Shown here one piece after another: positions 58,706 to 64,000 of a stretch of DNA of 64,000 nt; position 1 is the stretch's first letter; each line of letters opens with the position of its first letter. Origin of the DNA: DATGMS01 sp040905145 (lineage in GTDB: Bacteria; Bacteroidota; Bacteroidia; Cytophagales; Cyclobacteriaceae); NCBI GenBank assembly GCA_040905145.1, contig JBBDSC010000202.1, forward strand, positions 1-64,000, written 5' to 3'. The position numbers were made by a program, and so were the translations under genes. The notes beneath the pieces were generated by a model. That model saw only the letters and a program-made list of their open reading frames with translations, made no database searches and was not told the origin of the DNA.

Positions 58706-61390
58706 TCAGATCCCTTTGGATTTAAGTAAGACAACAGGGAATGATTCAAATAAAGTGCTTAATGCAAGTTTTCCGGTGGAAGAAATGATTTGATCGGTAT
58801 ACACATTGATCCATTCACCAGGAGCCTCCTTAGGCAAATCCAGATAGCCCCCTTCCCAAGCCTTTCCGAGCGGAAAAGATTCAGTGGAACTTAATTTGGC
58901 CACCAATAGCGGTACTACGATAAGGTACCATTCTCCTTGGTGATACCGGGCATAGCTGATTACCTTTTGGGAGAAATCACCCGAAACAGTAAGGGAAATA
59001 TAATCCCCTTGCTCAAAAATCGATTTATTCAACCTCCGTTCCCTCAAAGCCCTGTATAGGGTAAACATTTTTATTTTGCCGTCAGGATAATTCTTCATCA
59101 GGTTTTCCAATTGTTTAGCATCCATACCTTCGGTGAATGCTTCAAATTCTTCCAAATACTTTTTTCTCAAATCGTAATCCACCGGACGTCGGTTATCAGG
59201 ATCTACATAACTCAGGTCCCAAAGTTCGCTTCCCTGGTAAATATCCGGAATCCCCGGAGCGGTTACTTTGATCAGACTTTGTCCAAGTGAATTTATAGCT
59301 CCATAGAAGGCTATTTTGATCCTGAAGGGATCAAAAGAAGCCCTAAATTGTTCGTGTTCAAGAATATTTTTTACAAAATCAGCCACTTCTTTTTCGTAAG
59401 CTTCATCCGGATCGGACCAAAAAGAATGTTCTTTAGCTTCCCTAAGGACTTTTTGAAGATAATCGCTGGTACGGCTCAGGAAATTTTCTTCCATATCCTT
59501 GCCAAAAGGCATGGCACCAATTAAGGCTTGATAAATAAAATATTCTTCGTTTTTATCGGGAATGTTTTCTCTTTTTCTTAAATTTTTATTGAGATGGTGC
59601 CATTCTTCTACTTTTTGAAACCATTCTTCAGGGATTCCGCTCAGCACATTGATCCGCATCCTGGCATCTTCGCCCCGTTTGGTATCATGGGTAGCGGTTG
59701 CGTTGATGGATAGGGGGAATTTTTCCTTCCGCTGTTTCATGAGGTCATGGAACTGATCTATGCTTATTCCAAATACCTGTGGCGAGTCCCCTACTTCATT
59801 ATGGGAAATCAGCTGATTATAAATATAAAATGAAGTATCTTCCACACCTTTGGCAGCCAATGGTCCGGTAAATTGCTGGCACCGCTGAAGGAAATATCCC
59901 ATATTTTCCGGATTTTTGCCCGCTTCCCCTGTGAATACAGTCCTCAAATAATCCAACTCTTCTTTTAACAAAGGCTCTTTTTCTACAGCAATGAGATGTG
60001 CCTCATCAATGATCCTGCGTTGCCGGTCCGTCAGTGGAAATTCCGTCGGATATATCCGATAAACCGGAAAAGCCGCCAAAAAGGCGCTTAAGGCCTGCCT
60101 CACTTGTTCCTTATTTATACCTTCCCCTTCCGGGAGTAGTTTCAGGTCTTCCAAAAGATCCCATAGATTCTGTAGTTCTCCTCCCATTCTTTCATGAAGG
60201 ATAAAGCTTTTTTTATCATATACGAGTTGCTTATAATCTACCACTCCGGGATTAACCTGCTTATAGCCGGCTTTAAACTGCTCTTGGTGTTGGGATGCTG
60301 TAAAAAGATTATTGACAATGGCCAAAAAATGATAACCACTGGTCCCCTGCATGGGCCAGGTATTAGGAAGCTCCTCGTCCCACTCCAATATTTTTTCTAT
60401 GATGATATAAAAATCATTGCCCAGCATTTTGCTGAGTTTTTCAAGATAACCTGCGGGATCAAATAACCCATCTATGTGGTCGATCCGTAAACCGGAAACC
60501 AATCCTTCTTCGCACAGTTGTTGGATAAAAGAGTGGTAGGCCCTAAACACCTCATCCTTCTCCATGCGCAAACATATGAGGTCATTAATGGTAAAGAAAC
60601 GTCTGAAATTGATTTTTCTTTCTGATTCTTTCCAATGGACCGGTTTAAAATACTGAAGGTCCAATAAGTGGTGCATTAATTTACCAGAAGTATTGAAGGC
60701 TTGGACAATTTCATCAATCTTTTCATTCAACGAGGGGTCATTTTGAGCCGCTTGGTACAATCTGTTTTTCAATTCCTGCCATTGGTCTGCATTTCCAGGG
60801 TTATTTTTAAATTTTCCACTCCACGGTGCCATACTGGAACTTTCCTGGCCATGTGACAAAAGAAAGGAATAGGAATTTACACTGGCAGGGTATTCATGTT
60901 CAAAATATTGAAGGAAAAATCCCCTGTCACTGAAGATAAGCTTGATTTCCCCCTTTGTAATTACCTTTTCCAGGGAATCCCCAAGGAAAGGGGCCATCAC
61001 TTTACCTTCCCAACCTTTATATTTCCAGTTGATGTCAAAGAAATTATAGAATTCTGAGTGGGGCCCCTGTTCTAAAATGCTGTAAATCCATGAATTGGCA
61101 GGACTGTAGGCCATATGGTTTGGGACAATATCCTGGAGCCAGTCCATTCCTTTTTGCTTTAGGAGGTCACTGATTTCCCTAAAATTTTCCAAATCACCGA
61201 TTTTTTTATTTATTTTAAAAGGGTCAATGATATCATATCCATGTGTGCTCCCCTTCCTGGACTGAAAAAAGGGAGCAGAATAAACCGTGCTGATTTGAAA
61301 ACCTTCCAGGTAGTCCAGGATATGGCGCAGGTTGTTAAAAGTAAATTCAGGGGACAACTGTAGCCGATAAGTAGAAGCAGGGATTTTCAT
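58706..61390 (-). CDS. treY: Malto-oligosyltrehalose synthase
   Basis: 894-residue GH13 enzyme that turns the reducing-end alpha-1,4 bond of a maltodextrin into alpha,alpha-1,1. Landmarks: IPASTYRLQLSPEFTFNNLR, YSAPFFQSRKGSTHGYDIID, LQDIVPNHMAYSPANSWIY, then VSGLRIDHIDGLFDP with the nucleophile Asp, and GVEDTSFYIYN. The end of the chain holds PGIPDIYQGSELWDLSYVDP. It starts 3 nt after the GH57 gene stop. With treZ it releases trehalose. Confidence 0.95.
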   Translation of the reverse strand: MKIPASTYRLQLSPEFTFNNLRHILDYLEGFQISTVYSAPFFQSRKGSTHGYDIIDPFKINKKIGDLENFREISDLLKQKGMDWLQDIVPNHMAYSPANSWIYSILEQGPHSEFYNFFDINWKYKGWEGKVMAPFLGDSLEKVITKGEIKLIFSDRGFFLQYFEHEYPASVNSYSFLLSHGQESSSMAPWSGKFKNNPGNADQWQELKNRLYQAAQNDPSLNEKIDEIVQAFNTSGKLMHHLLDLQYFKPVHWKESERKINFRRFFTINDLICLRMEKDEVFRAYHSFIQQLCEEGLVSGLRIDHIDGLFDPAGYLEKLSKMLGNDFYIIIEKILEWDEELPNTWPMQGTSGYHFLAIVNNLFTASQHQEQFKAGYKQVNPGVVDYKQLVYDKKSFILHERMGGELQNLWDLLEDLKLLPEGEGINKEQVRQALSAFLAAFPVYRIYPTEFPLTDRQRRIIDEAHLIAVEKEPLLKEELDYLRTVFTGEAGKNPENMGYFLQRCQQFTGPLAAKGVEDTSFYIYNQLISHNEVGDSPQVFGISIDQFHDLMKQRKEKFPLSINATATHDTKRGEDARMRINVLSGIPEEWFQKVEEWHHLNKNLRKRENIPDKNEEYFIYQALIGAMPFGKDMEENFLSRTSDYLQKVLREAKEHSFWSDPDEAYEKEVADFVKNILEHEQFRASFDPFRIKIAFYGAINSLGQSLIKVTAPGIPDIYQGSELWDLSYVDPDNRRPVDYDLRKKYLEEFEAFTEGMDAKQLENLMKNYPDGKIKMFTLYRALRERRLNKSIFEQGDYISLTVSGDFSQKVISYARYHQGEWYLIVVPLLVAKLSSTESFPLGKAWEGGYLDLPKEAPGEWINVYTDQIISSTGKLALSTLFESFPVVLLKSKGI

Positions 61391-61393
61391 TGA

Positions 61394-63817
61394 CTAAGGG
61401 ATTAGGTTAAGGGATTGGTACAATTCATCAAAATCCTTGATCCATTTTTCCGCCTCGGGATCTCCGGCTTCACTTGCTTCCTTGAAGCTTTTATATTTTT
61501 CCGTTTTAATTAGAAAAGCAATATTTTGTGCCTCCCAATACTCTGGGGCAATTTCACTGGTTTCGATCAGGTGAAGGAGGTCGAGAATGGTGGTCATCAA
61601 CTTTTCATCAGCTGGATTTTCATAAAGCTCCTTCAACAGATCATTTACTTTGGCATCCGAAAGGTATTTAAGGGTGATTAAATCCAAGTCTGCAGCTATC
61701 CGGTTTGAAGCTTCCAATACTTTGCTCAAATCAGAAACATTCATAGTTTCTGATTTGAGCAGATTGATCAGCTTGTTATTCACGGCCAGGTCTACGGGAA
61801 GCTTCAACTGTTGTGGAACATTCATATTGATTTCTTTGAACACTTGCAAGATGGGATAATTATCTTCATACATCTTATTTATTAGACCTTCTGTGTTCTT
61901 TAGGACAGATTCCATCACGAGCCCCATAGTAATACGCTGCTCATCTTTGAAAAGATGCCAGAAAGAGTAATTATGGGTGCCAAAGTAGCGGTCCATCAGG
62001 TTAAATATTTCATGAATATCGCTCCTGTGGAAACTTTGCACGACCTTTTTCTCTAATTCCTGCAGGGCCTCGTCTCCTATAAATTCCCTTACCCCACCAT
62101 ATAGATGATGTTCTCCCAAATGAAGCACCGCAAAGGAAATATCAACTTTCTCCAGCGTAAGGTCAGATTGAAATATCGTATGGCCAATTACAAGTTTGTG
62201 CTTTCCGGCCTCATAGTAGTTTCGGGACTTGGTGGTAGCATGAAAGTTGAACAGGTTCATTTCGTCCGGAAAATGCTCAAACAGGGAAGCTACCGCATAG
62301 TGGGCCCCGACTCGGACCAAGTCTATGATCATGGGTTTTATAAACCGATGATAAGCGACAGAAGCGTTCCCAAACTCTTTGAGATTACTGGGGATCTTTT
62401 CCAATAACTGAACAAATTCTTCCTCATAATTTTCCCCACTGATTTTTTCTGCCAACTGTATGGCTCTTGCCGCATAGAAAACGTCCTGCATGGATTCAAT
62501 GCCGCTTACCTCATCAAAAAACCATCCGCAACTGGTATACATTAACATGGTATGATATTGCATTTCCAGTAACATCAAGATCTTTTTCTTTTCCTCTTCG
62601 GACAACTCCTTTTCAATATTGTCTTTCAAGAAAGCATTCACATTTTCATTTGACCTGTCCAGGACCACTTGGATATATCTATTTCTCAGTCCCCAGGGAT
62701 CGGGAGAATAACTTTTCATCTCCCTTTCATAAAGCCCAATGAATTTTTCCCGCACCCAATCAAAAGCCTCCCGTAATGGCCCACGCCATTCCTGCGTCCA
62801 ATTTTGGTTACCACCTGTGTTACAGCCACAGTTGCTTTTCCACCTTTCCACCCCATGGTAGCAGCTCCAGGAGGTGTTTTCGAGAATTTCCACTTCATGT
62901 TCAGGAGGGAACTTTTCAAGGAATTCCCCATATACCGTGAGTTTTATATCCTCATTTTTGTCAAGGGAATCCAGGCAATAAGAAAGTGCCATTTCCCCGT
63001 ACCGATGATGATGGCCGTAACTTTCCCCATCGGTGGCAATATTGGCCAATTCCACCTCTTCTTCTTCCGTAAAAAGTTCTTTAAGCCGATTGGCGAACTT
63101 TTCCCCATTGTCCAACAGCCCTTCAAAAGCAACTCCCTGGGAAGCGGGACCATCATAGAAAAAAAGATTGATATTTTTACCTGAAGGTAGTTGGCATAAG
63201 TAAACTTTTTTAGGATCGACCTTAGCATCGGTGGCATCTTTCCATTTTTTGTCACCGATTTTTCTGCTTCTTTTAGCCTGATAGGGGGATAGAATGGTAA
63301 ATTTTATATCATATTTTGCCAACATCTCCAATGTAGCTGTATTTACTGCGGTTTCTCCAAGCCACATTCCTTCTGGATGGCGACCAAATCTGGACTTAAA
63401 ATCTTCTATTCCCCAGATCACCTGGGTTTCCTGGTCATTTGCATTGGCTAAAGGCATAATCATGTGGTTATAGGCTTGTGCCAATGCAGAACCATGTCCG
63501 GAAAACCGCTCCTGACTGTCCTTGTCCGCCCATAAAATGGCTTGGTAAGTCTCCGGTGCCTCGTTCTCCATCCATGCCAGCAAAGTGGGGCCCATATTAA
63601 AACTCATCCACGAATAGTTGTTAATGATATCCAGGATCTTGCCTTCTTCATTCAGGATCCTGGATGCGGCATTCCGGGCGTAGCATTCAGCATTGATCCT
63701 ATGATTCCAATCATGATAAGGATACGCGGAATCTTGTATTTCTACAATGTTTAGCCAAGGATTTTCCCTGGGGGGCTGATAAAAGTGCCCGTGCAGACAA
63801 ATATATTTCTTACTCAT
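61394..63817 (-). CDS. GH57-type glucan hydrolase with DUF3536
   Basis: 807 residues from the ATG at 63817 (MSKKYICLHGHFYQPPREN), overlapping nothing; an open frame upstream to 63946 is unlikely to be used. The GH57 barrel has GHFYQPPREN at the start, HPEGMWLGETAVNTATLEML with the expected nucleophile Glu, and IATDGESYGHHHRYGEMALS with the catalytic Asp. A long C-terminal region matches the DUF3536 that accompanies this subfamily. Amylase, branching or debranching activity cannot be separated from sequence alone. It lies between treZ and treY, so it probably supplies or trims maltodextrins. Confidence 0.9.
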   Translation of the reverse strand: MSKKYICLHGHFYQPPRENPWLNIVEIQDSAYPYHDWNHRINAECYARNAASRILNEEGKILDIINNYSWMSFNMGPTLLAWMENEAPETYQAILWADKDSQERFSGHGSALAQAYNHMIMPLANANDQETQVIWGIEDFKSRFGRHPEGMWLGETAVNTATLEMLAKYDIKFTILSPYQAKRSRKIGDKKWKDATDAKVDPKKVYLCQLPSGKNINLFFYDGPASQGVAFEGLLDNGEKFANRLKELFTEEEEVELANIATDGESYGHHHRYGEMALSYCLDSLDKNEDIKLTVYGEFLEKFPPEHEVEILENTSWSCYHGVERWKSNCGCNTGGNQNWTQEWRGPLREAFDWVREKFIGLYEREMKSYSPDPWGLRNRYIQVVLDRSNENVNAFLKDNIEKELSEEEKKKILMLLEMQYHTMLMYTSCGWFFDEVSGIESMQDVFYAARAIQLAEKISGENYEEEFVQLLEKIPSNLKEFGNASVAYHRFIKPMIIDLVRVGAHYAVASLFEHFPDEMNLFNFHATTKSRNYYEAGKHKLVIGHTIFQSDLTLEKVDISFAVLHLGEHHLYGGVREFIGDEALQELEKKVVQSFHRSDIHEIFNLMDRYFGTHNYSFWHLFKDEQRITMGLVMESVLKNTEGLINKMYEDNYPILQVFKEINMNVPQQLKLPVDLAVNNKLINLLKSETMNVSDLSKVLEASNRIAADLDLITLKYLSDAKVNDLLKELYENPADEKLMTTILDLLHLIETSEIAPEYWEAQNIAFLIKTEKYKSFKEASEAGDPEAEKWIKDFDELYQSLNLIP

Positions 63818-63836
63818 TTTATAGACTTTAATGTGA

Positions 63837-64000
63837 TTATTTTTTATAAATGACCAGTGAGGTAGAAGGAATGGCCAGTTCCTCTCCGCTATAGACTGTT
63901 TCCAGCATATCCTGAGGCCCACTCCAGTGCAAATCGGCAGAAGCAATTATTTTTGACCAGGATTGATCTTTTTCAGGGAGGCTAATTTTTTGCTCCTTAT
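63837..64000 (-). CDS. C-terminal end of probable malto-oligosyltrehalose trehalohydrolase (treZ), cut by the window edge
   Basis: The minus strand gives about 53 residues to a stop at 63837-63839: KEQKISLPEKDQSWSKIIAS, then ADLHWSGPQDMLE, SGEELAIPSTSLVIYKK. The ending, with a short beta strand S-L-V-I-Y, is typical of the C-terminal domain of GH13 enzymes. The identity as treZ rests on position: it is 19 nt upstream of GH57-treY in the same operon. GlgX or another GH13 member remains possible because the catalytic part lies outside. Confidence 0.55.
   Translation of the reverse strand, partial: KEQKISLPEKDQSWSKIIASADLHWSGPQDMLETVYSGEELAIPSTSLVIYKK

Noticed and set aside
63818..63946. N-terminal extension of the GH57 gene
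   Set aside because: The added residues are not family-like and would overlap the end of the upstream GH13 gene; the ATG at 63817 matches the family start GHFYQPPREN.
1..64000. CRISPR arrays, tRNA/rRNA genes, insertion sequences with transposase, prophage
   Set aside because: No regularly spaced repeats, cloverleaf-like or rRNA segments, transposase or phage structural proteins were found on either strand.

Overview
The window looks like a chromosomal contig of a Bacteroidota bacterium, most likely order Cytophagales, family Cyclobacteriaceae (Algoriphagus/Cyclobacterium-like). The reasons are the Bacteroidota-type AccD without a full zinc ribbon, a DUF4834 protein, the short CarB without its regulatory domain, many lipoproteins of the -SCGGG- type, possible TAnnTTTG -7 promoter boxes, and overall gene style. 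This is inference from protein families; no rRNA or tRNA gene is present to confirm it. A run of 100 N at 36845-36944 marks an assembly gap.

Layout. 1-6.9 kb: 2-oxoglutarate dehydrogenase complex (sucA, odhB, lpdA), with a broken four-helix-bundle (23S rRNA intervening-sequence type) gene lodged between odhB and lpdA and flanked by inverted-repeat words. 7-17 kb: housekeeping genes (YbdG-type MscS channel, carB, DUF4834, a metalloprotease lipoprotein, cstA, accD, a lone nqrF). 17-25.9 kb: an arginase-fold protein with altered metal ligands, a mini cytochrome b5, an amino-sugar kinase overlapping murQ, a DUF2071 protein and a membrane protein, glyS, an MltF-like transglycosylase and a methionine-type aminotransferase.

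26-43.8 kb: a stress-flavoured region. It holds a small catalase with a downstream ankyrin protein, an azurin lipoprotein, a fused OtsA-OtsB trehalose enzyme, an ASRT-family protein with an LLM flavin oxidoreductase, a large catalase with a DJ-1-like tail, a CinA-like amidohydrolase, a YciF-like ferritin-fold protein, an acidic disordered protein, an MscS channel, a diacylglycerol-kinase-like lipid kinase, surE and a 2-TM ion channel.

43.9-56 kb: a co-directional cassette that is the most interesting part of the window. It contains an SDR, an NDP-sugar epimerase, a fusion of a clan GH-A TIM barrel with a second NDP-sugar epimerase, a zinc alcohol dehydrogenase, a Gfo/Idh/MocA dehydrogenase, a GT4 glycosyltransferase, three tandem CgeB-like glycosyltransferases, a SAM methyltransferase and an SRPBCC protein. 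Several genes overlap by 4 nt. I infer that it makes and modifies a glycan or glycosylated small molecule not obvious from known pathways.

56.7-64 kb: a minus-strand alpha-glucan/trehalose operon: the 3' end of a probable treZ, a GH57 (DUF3536) amylase, treY, malQ and a small protein. With otsAB this gives the organism two trehalose routes, one from UDP-glucose and glucose-6-phosphate and one from maltodextrin or glycogen.
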